Source: a virus
DNA length: 64,000 bases
Virus record (IMG/VR): IMGVR_UViG_3300031857_012982
Coordinates: 1 to 64,000 of that record
Strand: one strand, 5' to 3'
Both the position numbers and the translations under genes were made by a program. The notes under the pieces were generated by a model, which was given only the letters and a program-made list of their open reading frames with translations, did no database searches and was not told the origin of the DNA. Each line of letters starts with the position of its first letter. Position 1 is the stretch's first letter. Below, in pieces: positions 37,164-46,059 of the stretch.

Positions 37164-38666
37164 ATGGCTTATATTGTTAACAAAACAGACGGTACAGTAC
37201 TCACAACAATCGTAGATGGTACAATTGATAACACCACTTCATTAACACTTTTTGGTAAGAGTTATTCAGGATTTGGAGAATTATTAAACGAAGATTTAGT
37301 AAGATTATTAGAGAATTCAGCATCTACATCTAGTCCAGCAGCACCATTGAGAGGTGAGCTTTGGTTTGATACGTCAACCAATCAATTAAAAGTTTATGAT
37401 GGTTCTTCATTTAAACCAGCCAGTGGAGCCAAATCACAAGCTACAGCACCAACATCTCCTACAGCAGGAGATCTTTGGGTGGACAGTGATGACAAACAAT
37501 TATTTTTCTACACAGGATCTGCATGGCAGTTGGCAGGACCAGTTTACACAGATGGACAACAATTATCAGGATTCAAAATTGAAACGGTGGGCAGTTCAGG
37601 CGGAGATAAAGTTATTGCTTCTATGTATTCTGGTACAATTAGAGTCGCAGTACTGAGTGCCAGTGCATTCACACCATCAGCAGGTTCACCATCAAGCACT
37701 CCATTATTAACCAATGGCTTTGCACAAATATATCCAGGTATAACATTAAATTCAAACATCAGTGCTGAGTTCTCAGGCACAACAACCACAGCAACTAATT
37801 TAAATATTTCTGGAACATCAAATCCATCAGGCACAGTGATTGCCGGCGGCAACTTCATGAGAAAAGATACAGCACAAACCACTCAAGGTGCTATCACAAT
37901 CGATGACAATGCTGGTATTATCGTTGGAGAGAATCAAGAAGGTGAGATCAATGTCAGCTCAAATAATTTAATAATTGCCAACACATCAGAAGACAAAAAT
38001 ATTTCTTTAAAAGTTAACAATGGTGGTTCCGCAGTGGAAGCCATCACAATAGATGGTGATAACAGCAGAGTGGGTATTTTTACAACATCACCTACTGTAC
38101 CGTTAGAGATCACAGGTAACGTTAAGATCACAGGTAACCTATCAGTATCAGGAGAGTATGATACCACTTCTACAACTAATGTGTTGATGAATGATGTATT
38201 TGTTAAATTAAACAATGGCAATAATTCAAATGTTGATTCTGGAATAGTAGTAGAGAGAGATTCTAGCAGAGAATCAAAACTTTATTACAATGCCACAGCA
38301 GGTTATTGGGTAGCAGGCAAAAGCGAGAGTGGAACATATTCGCAAATCATTCGAGATGAAGACACAGTTACAGATGGCAATGCTAACACAGGAAAAGTTT
38401 TAAAGACCACAGCTGGTGGTAATGTTAAAGTAACCACGCTAACACTGGCAGCGGTAGGATCAGTTTCAGCCACAGACACATCAAATTTAAATGTACCAAC
38501 CACAGGAGCAGTAGCAGAATCTATCAAAAAATGGGGAGGTAGTTATATTACACCTGATGCTGGTTCCACAGGAAACACTGTTGCTGGCAATAGATATGTT
38601 GAGACAGTAGCCCCAACTAGTGGTCAAGGCGCAGACGGGGATCTTTGGTTCGTTAGGGAGGCATAA
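37164..38666 (+). CDS. Tail fibre-like protein, paralogue 2
   Basis: A 500-residue protein sharing its first ~130 residues with the genes at 29935 and 41162: MAYIVNKTDGTVL, FGKSYSGFGELLNEDLVRLL, APLRGELWFD, KVYDGSSFKPASG and GDLWVDSDDKQLFF. The middle has GIIVGENQEG, VGIFTTSPTVPLEITGNVKI and a coiled or strand-rich shaft; a conserved segment TTNVLMNDVFVKLNNG also appears in paralogue 3 as TTLAVEDNFIELNLG. It probably forms a fibre or adhesin with variable tip. No strong ribosome binding site is seen (GGAAAG lies 14 bases upstream). It reopens the structural region after the inserted minus-strand module. Confidence 0.7.
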   Translation: MAYIVNKTDGTVLTTIVDGTIDNTTSLTLFGKSYSGFGELLNEDLVRLLENSASTSSPAAPLRGELWFDTSTNQLKVYDGSSFKPASGAKSQATAPTSPTAGDLWVDSDDKQLFFYTGSAWQLAGPVYTDGQQLSGFKIETVGSSGGDKVIASMYSGTIRVAVLSASAFTPSAGSPSSTPLLTNGFAQIYPGITLNSNISAEFSGTTTTATNLNISGTSNPSGTVIAGGNFMRKDTAQTTQGAITIDDNAGIIVGENQEGEINVSSNNLIIANTSEDKNISLKVNNGGSAVEAITIDGDNSRVGIFTTSPTVPLEITGNVKITGNLSVSGEYDTTSTTNVLMNDVFVKLNNGNNSNVDSGIVVERDSSRESKLYYNATAGYWVAGKSESGTYSQIIRDEDTVTDGNANTGKVLKTTAGGNVKVTTLTLAAVGSVSATDTSNLNVPTTGAVAESIKKWGGSYITPDAGSTGNTVAGNRYVETVAPTSGQGADGDLWFVREA

Positions 38667-38671
38667 TCACC

Positions 38672-40123
38672 ATGCCAATTATTACTAAAACATTCACATA
38701 CACAGGAACAACTCAGCAGGCCACAATTCCAGCTGGAGCATCTTCAGTAACTTTTTATATCTGGGGAGGAGCAGGTGGTGGCGGCGGTGGAGACAGTGCT
38801 GGCCCAGGTAGAGCAGGAGCAGCAGGACATTATGCTACAGGTACTATAGATCTTACATCACACGTGGGATCAACTTTAACGTTGGGAGTAGGCGGAGGAG
38901 CTGGTGGAAAAAGTAATGGTAGAAGTTTAACAGGATATTCAGGCGGTATAGGTGGAACACAAGGACCTTCTGGATCATCAGGTGCTGGTGGAGGTGGAGG
39001 TGGAGCCACAGTAATAAGAATTGGAGCTACAGATATGGCCATAGCAGGTGGTGGCGGTGGTGGCGGAGGAGATGGACAACACAGTACAGGAACAGACGGA
39101 ATTAACAGTAACGATCCTACTCTAGCATCACCAGGCACACTAGGAGAAAACGGAGCCGACCACTCGGGAGATGGTGCAGGAGCTGGAGCTGGTGGTGGTG
39201 GAACAGATGGCGGAAGAAGCGGCAACGGACCAGGAGGAGATGATGGAGCCACAGGAGGATATTCAGGTTCAAATTTAATACCAGTCGGAGGCACACAAAA
39301 TAATGGTTCAGGCACAGTGCCATATACAGGTTCAGGATATTATCAATCAGGAGTAGCTGTGGGAGGAACGTCAGGTTCTGCAGGCGGAAATGGACTGGCA
39401 ATATTGGTATTCAATGTTAGTGTAGAATCAAAAATTAAAGTAAGCAATGCATGGAAATCTATAACTGCAATGAAATTTAAAAAAGCAGGAGTATGGAAAG
39501 ATATCACAGCAGCCTATGTTAAAATAAACGGTGTATGGAAAGCTATATTCAATTCAGGAATAAATTTTGCAAGCACTGCTGCAGGATTTGGAGATAATAC
39601 AGGCAATCCTTCTTCAGGCACACCAGGATCAGGTGGAACAAGTGGGGGTGGAGGAGGTGGATGCTCTATTATCTGCACTAAATTACACGAATTAGGTTAT
39701 CTATCAGATGAGATCTATCAAGCAGATGAGCTTTTTGGACACTGGCTAAGACAGACAGATCCTGATGCTTATTATGGATATTTAAAATGGGCACGAGTAG
39801 TTGTGGATTGGATGAGCAACGAAGGTCCACAATGTATGTTCTGGATTCAAAATAAAGCCCAAAGAAATGCTCGTCAAAGAGAAATGGCTGTGAGATGGGC
39901 AAGAAGAATTGCCACTCCATGGGCTCAGCACATGGCTTACAAAATGGGAGTGTTAAAAGAAGATAATCGAGCAGGCAGATGGATAATGAATATTGGAATC
40001 TCTGTAAGCAGAATTGTGGGAAAATTTGTTAAACATACTAACCAGCCTACAAAAAATGTAGCCATAGGTTATACTATGTGGGCAATGTTTGGATTATTAT
40101 ACATAATAGCAGGAGTAAAATAA
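38672..40123 (+). CDS. Glycine-rich adhesin-like virion protein with helical C-terminal domain
   Basis: A 483-residue protein in three parts. The N-terminus starts PIITKTFTYTGTTQQATIPA and a strand ending in SVTFYIWGG. Residues about 35-235 are a Gly-rich polyglycine-helix-like domain like those that form receptor-binding tips in T4-like phages (gp38 type). Then come two KxxGVWKxI repeats (about 265-290) typical of phage fibres. After a GGGGGG linker, residues about 333-483 form a helical domain (CTKLHELGYLSDEIYQADEL, AYYGYLKWARVVVDWM), ending in an apolar helix (MWAMFGLLYIIAGVK). The hydrophobic end could be a membrane segment or packing helix. AGGGAGG precedes the ATG. The receptor is unknown. 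Confidence 0.65.
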   Translation: MPIITKTFTYTGTTQQATIPAGASSVTFYIWGGAGGGGGGDSAGPGRAGAAGHYATGTIDLTSHVGSTLTLGVGGGAGGKSNGRSLTGYSGGIGGTQGPSGSSGAGGGGGGATVIRIGATDMAIAGGGGGGGGDGQHSTGTDGINSNDPTLASPGTLGENGADHSGDGAGAGAGGGGTDGGRSGNGPGGDDGATGGYSGSNLIPVGGTQNNGSGTVPYTGSGYYQSGVAVGGTSGSAGGNGLAILVFNVSVESKIKVSNAWKSITAMKFKKAGVWKDITAAYVKINGVWKAIFNSGINFASTAAGFGDNTGNPSSGTPGSGGTSGGGGGGCSIICTKLHELGYLSDEIYQADELFGHWLRQTDPDAYYGYLKWARVVVDWMSNEGPQCMFWIQNKAQRNARQREMAVRWARRIATPWAQHMAYKMGVLKEDNRAGRWIMNIGISVSRIVGKFVKHTNQPTKNVAIGYTMWAMFGLLYIIAGVK

Positions 40124-40956
40124 TGGGAATATCAGTTGAACAATATCTACATGACAGACAGGCCTGTGCTCAATGTCGAGAGCATGGCGATGAAGAACAT
40201 TGTGTCTCTACACTATTGAGCAGAGAAGACAATTGTATTTTTTACAATGCTATACTGGCATATCATCTTCCAACAAGATCTCGAGATGCAGCATTTACCC
40301 CAGAAGAAGGCAACTTAAATGCACAAAGAGATTTCGTGCTGTTGCAAGGATTGAGAGACAGTGTGTATGAAGATAAGATGATAGAATACTATGTGAGATC
40401 AGAAAAAATAGTAACACAAATTAAAGGCATACACAAAAATGATCAAACTGTGTGGAGTGGTTATTATGAGAGATATGTGAGAGCTATTCTAAATTCTTTA
40501 AGAAATGGTAATAAGAGTGAGGCTATTGTAAAAACAGCTGAAATGTTGGAAGCACTGGAATATACTAATGGACGAGTAATCTGCACTTGGTTAAGGAATA
40601 ATGGTTTATTTTCTGCAGAAGATCTTGCAATTGATACCGAATTTAGTGTACAATATTTGAGTGACAATACCAAAATAGGTTATTGGTTATGGGCATGCCC
40701 ACTGGTACAATATATGGAAAGAAATTATAGAAACAATATTGATTCTCTGTTTGTAAAAACTGTTAGAATCATTGCTCAAGCTAGAGCTAATGAGATTTCT
40801 CATCAAGTAGGATCTAGATCTAGAGGTGATATGCTGGGTAAAATAGTTAGAATAATAGGAGAGAGTGCTTGTTTTGTGTTGGGTTCTATCGCTAGACCTT
40901 TTACAGAAGAGAAATTTAAACATTGGCTGTCTATGTACAGCTCAAAAATAGGATAA
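40123..40956 (+). CDS. Hypothetical protein with N-terminal Cys/His cluster
   Basis: A 277-residue protein. The ATG at 40123 shares its A with the previous stop and has GCAGGAG upstream, so I reject a longer frame from 40078. Near the N-terminus is a possible metal site, CAQCREHGDEEHC. The remainder is helical and Arg-rich, with an aromatic KIGYWLWACPLVQYMERNY segment and a C-terminal helix. I do not recognise a family. The C-terminal tail (ARPFTEEKFKHWLSMYSSK) resembles the style of the helical domain of its upstream neighbour. Its place between fibre genes suggests a virion or assembly protein. Confidence 0.6.
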   Translation: MGISVEQYLHDRQACAQCREHGDEEHCVSTLLSREDNCIFYNAILAYHLPTRSRDAAFTPEEGNLNAQRDFVLLQGLRDSVYEDKMIEYYVRSEKIVTQIKGIHKNDQTVWSGYYERYVRAILNSLRNGNKSEAIVKTAEMLEALEYTNGRVICTWLRNNGLFSAEDLAIDTEFSVQYLSDNTKIGYWLWACPLVQYMERNYRNNIDSLFVKTVRIIAQARANEISHQVGSRSRGDMLGKIVRIIGESACFVLGSIARPFTEEKFKHWLSMYSSKIG

Positions 40957-40975
40957 TTAATAAGGAGATACAACA

Positions 40976-41155
40976 ATGGCAATAACAAAACAACAGGTGG
41001 CAGATTATATCAATGCCAATTATCAAACTGCTCTTTCAGAAGAAGATCTAGTTAAAATAGATCAAGCATTAACGCCTGAGCTGGCAGCGATTTTAATCAA
41101 GTTACTAGGAGATGTAAGTTTCTTAGTGCATGTGAGAGATAACGAAAGCAATTAA
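40976..41155 (+). CDS. Small helical protein (59 aa)
   Basis: A short gene with a strong ribosome binding site (AAGGAG, 8 bases before the ATG) and in frame with nothing else. It encodes a 59-residue acidic helical protein (MAITKQQVADYINANYQ, then EEDLVKIDQALTPELAAILI). No family is recognised. It lies between a hypothetical gene and fibre paralogue 3, 6 bases before the latter, so it is probably co-expressed with virion proteins. Confidence 0.6.
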   Translation: MAITKQQVADYINANYQTALSEEDLVKIDQALTPELAAILIKLLGDVSFLVHVRDNESN

Positions 41156-41161
41156 AAAAGA

Positions 41162-42787
41162 ATGTCTTATACCATAAACAAAACCGATGGAACTAAACTA
41201 GTAGTACTGAAAGACGGTACAGTGGATATCACCACTACGGATTTGGCTCTATTCGGAAAAAGTTATGCAGGATTTGGTGAAAGATTAAACGAAAACTTCG
41301 TTAAAATGTTGGAAAATTTTGCCAACACCACAGCACCTGCTAATAAAATTCGAGGTCAATTATGGTATGACACTCTAACCAATCAAATCAAAGTTTGGAA
41401 TGGCAATAAATTTAAACCAGTAGGATCCAGCACCAATGCTAGCAGTGCTCCAACCAATGCCAATCTAGGAGACACATGGTTTGATACCAATAATCTTCAG
41501 CTGTATGTTTATAATGGCACTGCATGGACTTTGATTGGTCCTACCACAGTGGCAGGTTCAGGCAATACATCAGTGGTATCAGATTCTATCAGAGACAACG
41601 TAGGTGTATTCAAGTCGGTTCTAAAATTTGTAACCAATGACATTATAGTGGCCATGGTGAGTGCAGAAGAATTTATACCTCTCACAGCTATCACAGGATT
41701 TGCCACAATATATAAAGGTATCACACTTTCAACATCAGTGAGTCAGGCTAGATTCAAAGGTATAGCTACCACAGCACAGAATTTAATATTAGCGGATTTA
41801 ACCACAGTGGTACCAGCAGATAATTTTGTAAGAGCTGATGTCAATGACACTATGGCAGGTACACTGACTATATTCAATGATGGCGGAATGAGTTTAGGAG
41901 CAGGAGCAGATTTAACAGTCAGCGTGTCAGGTGGACAGGATGTGGTTTTTCAGAACAATACACTAAACGGAGACATAATTTTCAAAGTCAATGATGGCGG
42001 AGTGACCAAAACTGTGCTAACCATGGATGGCAGCGAAGGTGTAATCAAAGACCTTGTGGTGCAAAATTTAACAGTAACAGGAACAGAAACAATATTCAAT
42101 ACCACCACACTGGCAGTGGAAGACAACTTTATAGAATTAAACCTTGGCATATCTGGTGCGGCTTTCATGCCCAATTACACAGGATTAAAAGTCAACCGAG
42201 GAGAAACATCCACAGCTCTCGAATCAGATCTGTATTGGGTATGGGATGAAACATTTGCAGACGATTTTACAACCATATATGGCAACACTGGCGGAGCATG
42301 GACAGCATTCCGATCACAGGGCAACATCAATGACTCGGCTCCAACACTGGTAGATATTCGAGCCAACATAGTGCATGGTCGAGCTACCACAGCACAGTAC
42401 GCAGATCTTGCAGAAAGATACGCAGCAGACATGCTATTAGAAGCAGGCGATGTAGTGATACTTGGAGGCTCACAAGAAGTAACCAAATCTACACAAGAGT
42501 TAGATACTCGAGTATTTGGAGTGGTATCAGAATCTCCAGCATTTTTAATGAACAACGACGCAGGCAACAATGATTCACACCCTATGATAGCATTAAAAGG
42601 CAGAGTACGAGTAAAGGTAGAGGGTGTTGGTAAAGCAGGAGATCGTATTGTAAGCAGCAGTACGGCTGGTATAGCTAGAGTGGCAGATCTAGCAGAATGC
42701 ACTGCTTTTAATGTATTAGGACGACTAATTCAAGATAAATACTCGCAACAGACACAATTAACAGAGTGTGCAATAGGAGTTAAGTAA
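41162..42787 (+). CDS. Tail fibre-like protein, paralogue 3, with autochaperone-like C-terminus
   Basis: A 541-residue protein with the same N-terminal module as the genes at 29935 and 37164 (MSYTINKTDGTKLV, FGKSYAGFGERLNENFVKML, KIRGQLWYD, KVWNGNKFKPVG). Its C-terminal ~150 residues are different: YADLAERYAADMLLEAGDVV, GVVSESPAFLMN, ALKGRVRVKVEGVGKAGDRI and GRLIQDKY. This pattern is seen at the end of many phage fibre proteins and resembles intramolecular chaperone or autoproteolytic tail domains, but I cannot confirm a cleavage site. It is likely a receptor-binding fibre that folds with help from that domain. Confidence 0.7.
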   Translation: MSYTINKTDGTKLVVLKDGTVDITTTDLALFGKSYAGFGERLNENFVKMLENFANTTAPANKIRGQLWYDTLTNQIKVWNGNKFKPVGSSTNASSAPTNANLGDTWFDTNNLQLYVYNGTAWTLIGPTTVAGSGNTSVVSDSIRDNVGVFKSVLKFVTNDIIVAMVSAEEFIPLTAITGFATIYKGITLSTSVSQARFKGIATTAQNLILADLTTVVPADNFVRADVNDTMAGTLTIFNDGGMSLGAGADLTVSVSGGQDVVFQNNTLNGDIIFKVNDGGVTKTVLTMDGSEGVIKDLVVQNLTVTGTETIFNTTTLAVEDNFIELNLGISGAAFMPNYTGLKVNRGETSTALESDLYWVWDETFADDFTTIYGNTGGAWTAFRSQGNINDSAPTLVDIRANIVHGRATTAQYADLAERYAADMLLEAGDVVILGGSQEVTKSTQELDTRVFGVVSESPAFLMNNDAGNNDSHPMIALKGRVRVKVEGVGKAGDRIVSSSTAGIARVADLAECTAFNVLGRLIQDKYSQQTQLTECAIGVK

Positions 42788-42788
42788 A

Positions 42789-43814
42789 ATGGGTTATGTA
42801 GCAGGCGATAGAATTACCGTAACAGAATACAATCAGCAATTATTAAGTAATGCTACACTTGGAGGATATGGTATCAATCATATCATAGGACAAGGAGAAT
42901 TGTATCATGGTTTAGGAGAAGTAGGAGTAACCGCAATATCCCAAGGACAAGAAGTCACTGCCACTCAATGGAATTCACTGTTCACTGCTATGGATAACCT
43001 AGCCAACCATACCAATGACACTCTAACTTCCACAAGTCAAAGATCCGCAGGTGACCTTATCGAAGTTAAATCCGCTCTAATAGCAGATCTACAAACTCTA
43101 GCAGCATCGGTACAGGCAGGTTGTCCCAATGCCACAGCATTAACTACCACAGCAGCTCAGCAGACCACAGCAGCATCGGCTCGTTGGAACGTGTCTCATA
43201 TCGTAGAGCAATCAATCACATTTAATGCTCCTGATGCAATGAGATGGTTTTTTAATGCGGGAGGAAAAATACAGATCAACGTGACCAGAACCAGTAACTC
43301 AGGCAACGTAGCATCTGCAAAAGACCAAGCCATTGATGACTTAATCGATTCACTGGGAGATTTTAAAATCAAATCTCAATCATCAGAATATTCCAATGAT
43401 GGATCAACTAATACAAACACCCTAGGAGACGGCAGCTCAGCCTATGATTTAAACATTGGTTTTTACGATCTTACTACCAACTATCAAACCATACTGATAT
43501 TAAGACAAGACTGGCAGACCTATGAGTTTATGAACATTAAAATTGAAGCAAAATTAGATGCTGCTCCAGGCACAGCAATGACAATGACTGTGAGAACCTC
43601 TCTGTTAGATCCATTTATTGATGGATCATCAGCTGCAACAGCAGACAACACATATACCTCAGGCAACACAGCATCGGTAGATCAGTATGCCAACTGGATT
43701 GGTGTTACCAACGTAGTTTTATACTTTGTAAATCCTACCACAGCAGAAGGATTGAACACAGTATACACACCTGCCTCATCAGCAGTGATTTCCAACAATA
43801 TCGTTACAATATAA
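42789..43814 (+). CDS. Virion structural protein with fibre-type N-terminal motif
   Basis: A 341-residue protein. It begins GYVAGDRITVTEYNQQLLSN, a GDxIT-x-x-(D/E)YN pattern common at the start of phage tail proteins, followed by repeats of T-A-x-x-x-N (VTATQWNSLFTAMDNLANHT). The middle has a strand-rich part with YSNDGSTNTNTLGDGSSAYD. The C-terminus has YANWIGVTNVVLYFVNP. No enzyme motif is seen. An AGGAG lies upstream of the ATG and the gene is 1 base after fibre paralogue 3. It ends the structural block; the accessory operon begins about 50 bases later. Confidence 0.65.
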   Translation: MGYVAGDRITVTEYNQQLLSNATLGGYGINHIIGQGELYHGLGEVGVTAISQGQEVTATQWNSLFTAMDNLANHTNDTLTSTSQRSAGDLIEVKSALIADLQTLAASVQAGCPNATALTTTAAQQTTAASARWNVSHIVEQSITFNAPDAMRWFFNAGGKIQINVTRTSNSGNVASAKDQAIDDLIDSLGDFKIKSQSSEYSNDGSTNTNTLGDGSSAYDLNIGFYDLTTNYQTILILRQDWQTYEFMNIKIEAKLDAAPGTAMTMTVRTSLLDPFIDGSSAATADNTYTSGNTASVDQYANWIGVTNVVLYFVNPTTAEGLNTVYTPASSAVISNNIVTI

Positions 43815-43828
43815 AATATTTTACCAGG

Positions 43829-43857
43829 TTGATTTTTTCCATAATTAGCTGTACAAT
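43829..43857 (+). promoter_or_regulatory. Sigma-70-like promoter for the 16 kb accessory operon
   Basis: TTGATT (43829-43834), a 17-base spacer and TACAAT (43852-43857) lie in the only gap between the structural block and the accessory operon. Six bases separate the -10 box from the ATG at 43864, so the transcript would start at or beside the start codon, as at 37060. Confidence 0.5.
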
Positions 43858-43863
43858 TGAGCT

Positions 43864-44178
43864 ATGGATATACGATCCCTCAAACAGCAATCTGATCACA
43901 GTTTTAATCTAGCAGTGGCTAAAAAGAATGCTCTAGAACGAGCAAAAAGTCGACAACTGTTTGCTTATAAAGATCATCTATTTCGTGCTGATGCTGATAC
44001 CATAAATCTTGTGCATGCCTTGAAGCAGAACAATAGGAAGTTTTTTCTTCTAGATGCTAACGACAATCCTTGTGAAATTGCTAATCCAGAAGAATTCTTA
44101 CAGTTGTTAATAGAACGTAATCAAGAGACTCTTAATCAATATCATCAATTGCAAGAGCAATTAAAGAGCAAGGAGTAA
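43864..44178 (+). CDS. Hypothetical coiled-coil protein
   Basis: A 104-residue charged protein. It opens with a helix (DIRSLKQQSDHSFNLAVAKK), has a strand-turn part (LFRADADTINLVHALKQNNR, FFLLDANDNPCEI) and ends in a Gln/Glu-rich coiled coil. The layout is faintly like small phage fibre-assembly or DUF4376-type proteins, which is weak evidence. It is first in the accessory operon, with no clear ribosome binding site and a promoter directly upstream; the next gene starts 1 base after its stop. Confidence 0.55.
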   Translation: MDIRSLKQQSDHSFNLAVAKKNALERAKSRQLFAYKDHLFRADADTINLVHALKQNNRKFFLLDANDNPCEIANPEEFLQLLIERNQETLNQYHQLQEQLKSKE

Positions 44179-44179
44179 T

Positions 44180-44938
44180 ATGTCCACAGGAGCATTAATC
44201 TATTGTTTTAACTCTGAACAAGTACAGTATCATAGAACGACTAATTTTTGTATCGAATTAATAAAAAAGAATCTATCGTTACCTGTGACTGTAGTCACTA
44301 ACAATGCAACCAAAGAACATATTAAAGGTACAGATTCGTTAGTCGTAATAGATAATCAAAAGAACAATCAACGTTTTTATAAAGATAGAACGATACCTTG
44401 GTACAATCTTGAGAGATCTCATTCTTATGATTATTCACCCTATGATACTACTGCACTGTTAGATTCTGATTATTTTGTTTATACTAAGAACTTATTAGAA
44501 ACAATCAACAGCAGTTACGAATTTCTTCTGCATGACCGAGTGCATGATTTAACTGGTCGAGGCAGTTTTGAATACAATAATAGAAGTATGATACCGTTGG
44601 TATGGGCCACAGTAACCGTTTTTAAAAAAACACAGAGAGTAAAAAAAATATTTGATATGATCAAACACATACAACAAAATTATAGGTATTTCTGTAAACT
44701 ATACAGAATAGATTTTGCTAATTTTAGGAATGATTATGCTTTTGCCATGGCATTAAATCAGCTGGATGGATTCAATCAACAGTATTTCATGCCCACTGCT
44801 ATGAGCATGATACCCACAGATACCAAAGTTTTAAAAATAGATCACACAGGCATTATATTTCAATACGATAAATTTGTTAATCTAGTCACAGAACAGGATG
44901 TGCATGTGTTAGACAAGGAGATTCCGATTAATGTCTAA
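44180..44938 (+). CDS. Glycosyltransferase-like protein
   Basis: A 252-residue protein of GT-A-like layout: a first strand (GALIYCFNSEQVQYHRT), a second (LPVTVVTNN) and DTTALLDSDYFVYTKN with a D-S-D motif at about 95-97. This is the arrangement of phage-encoded sugar transferases, though family-level assignment is not secure. The C-terminal part has MIPTDTKVLKIDHTGIIFQY. It appears related in plan to the following gene, suggesting duplication. It overlaps that gene by 8 bases. Acceptor and donor are unknown. Confidence 0.55.
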   Translation: MSTGALIYCFNSEQVQYHRTTNFCIELIKKNLSLPVTVVTNNATKEHIKGTDSLVVIDNQKNNQRFYKDRTIPWYNLERSHSYDYSPYDTTALLDSDYFVYTKNLLETINSSYEFLLHDRVHDLTGRGSFEYNNRSMIPLVWATVTVFKKTQRVKKIFDMIKHIQQNYRYFCKLYRIDFANFRNDYAFAMALNQLDGFNQQYFMPTAMSMIPTDTKVLKIDHTGIIFQYDKFVNLVTEQDVHVLDKEIPINV

Positions 44939-45728
44939 AGGTTTTCTATGGTTTGCACAGAACAATGCTACCACTGATTATGCTAAAATTAGTGTGGAGT
45001 TAGCTAAATCTATTAAACTCATTAATAGAGATAATAATATTTGTGTAATAGTAGATAAGAATACTGCTTTGAACAGTGAATATATAGATCAAGTTGTTGT
45101 ATTAAAAGATGATGCCAGTGCAAACGCTGAAACTAAATTTGCCAATGAGCACAAGGCTTTTCGATTATCTCCATTTACTCACACTATAAAACTTGAAGCA
45201 GACATGTTGTTCACTGCCAATACTGACTGGTGGTGGCATCATCTATGTCAGCACGATCTTGTGTTTGCAGTCAATTGTAGAAATTATAAAGATAAGATAG
45301 TTAAAAATACACCTTATAGAAGACTATTTCAATTGAATCATCTGCCTGATATCTACAACGGATTAACATATTTTAGACGCAGTCAACGAGCTATGAAATT
45401 TTTTGATATTTGCCAATCAATCACAGAAAATTGGACTGCTGTACGAGAACAATTATTAATAAATTGTCATGATCTATACCCCACCACCGACGTAGTCTAT
45501 GCTCTAGCATATAGAATAATGGATCCTTTTAATCACAATTTAATAGATTATCCATGGTTTAAATTTATACATGGAAAATCTTCTGTGAATGAGATAACTG
45601 TAGCTGCTGATCAGTACAACTATCTTTATCCCGTAAAGTTAGCAGACAGAATCTATCTTGGAGGTAAGAGATTGGACAGAATTTGGCATTATCATGACAA
45701 AAAACTAATGGACACTATAAATGGATGA
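44931..45728 (+). CDS. Glycosyltransferase-like protein, related to its neighbour
   Basis: A 265-residue protein. It begins KGFLWFAQNNATTDYAKISV, then NICVIVDKN, and HTIKLEADMLFTANTDWWWH in which E-A-D-M replaces the usual DxD. That segment, with RLSPFTHTIKLEADML, is a pattern of GT-A-like enzymes in marine phages that often keep only one acidic residue. A GLTYFRRSQRAMKFFDICQS helix follows. It overlaps both neighbours by 8 bases, so the four genes from 44180 to 46934 are tightly coupled. Whether it is catalytic is open. Confidence 0.5.
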   Translation: MSKGFLWFAQNNATTDYAKISVELAKSIKLINRDNNICVIVDKNTALNSEYIDQVVVLKDDASANAETKFANEHKAFRLSPFTHTIKLEADMLFTANTDWWWHHLCQHDLVFAVNCRNYKDKIVKNTPYRRLFQLNHLPDIYNGLTYFRRSQRAMKFFDICQSITENWTAVREQLLINCHDLYPTTDVVYALAYRIMDPFNHNLIDYPWFKFIHGKSSVNEITVAADQYNYLYPVKLADRIYLGGKRLDRIWHYHDKKLMDTING

Positions 45729-46059
45729 AATATTCAAAGCATTAAATAGTTTTAAATCAACATCTGTTAATGATAACTTTTATATCGAAGTTAGAAACAA
45801 AGAAATAATAACTCTATGCAGAGAACCAAACGATAATACTGTTAAAATTTCACAACAGGACTATAAATTTCTATTAGACAAAGGTATAGAACGTTTCGTA
45901 TACGATCATGGAATCGTAAAAAAACCTAAAAAGAAAACACAAAGAGTTTTTGAAACCTTAAAAAAAGATATGCAAGGATACAATTTACAAGACAATGATC
46001 CTTATTGGCCTATAGAGATAGTGAAAGGAGGTTATACATGGCAAACACCGTGCGAGTAA
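45721..46059 (+). CDS. Hypothetical protein
   Basis: A 112-residue Lys-rich protein with a strand-helix beginning (NDNFYIEVRNKEIITLCREP, VKISQQDYKFLLDKGIERFV) and a basic KKPKKKTQRVF stretch. I cannot assign a family. It overlaps the gene before by 8 bases and the gene after by 22 bases; the downstream ribosome binding site (AAAGGAGG) lies inside its own coding end, a sign of tight coupling rather than of an unreal gene. It could be a small partner of the glycosyltransferase-like proteins. Confidence 0.55.
   Translation: MDEIFKALNSFKSTSVNDNFYIEVRNKEIITLCREPNDNTVKISQQDYKFLLDKGIERFVYDHGIVKKPKKKTQRVFETLKKDMQGYNLQDNDPYWPIEIVKGGYTWQTPCE

Noticed and set aside
38830-39315. 161-codon Pro-rich minus-strand frame
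   Set aside because: It is the antisense shadow of the Gly-rich domain of the adhesin gene.
42175-42702. 175-codon minus-strand frame
   Set aside because: Antisense shadow of fibre paralogue 3; no ribosome binding site and low-complexity, unprotein-like content.
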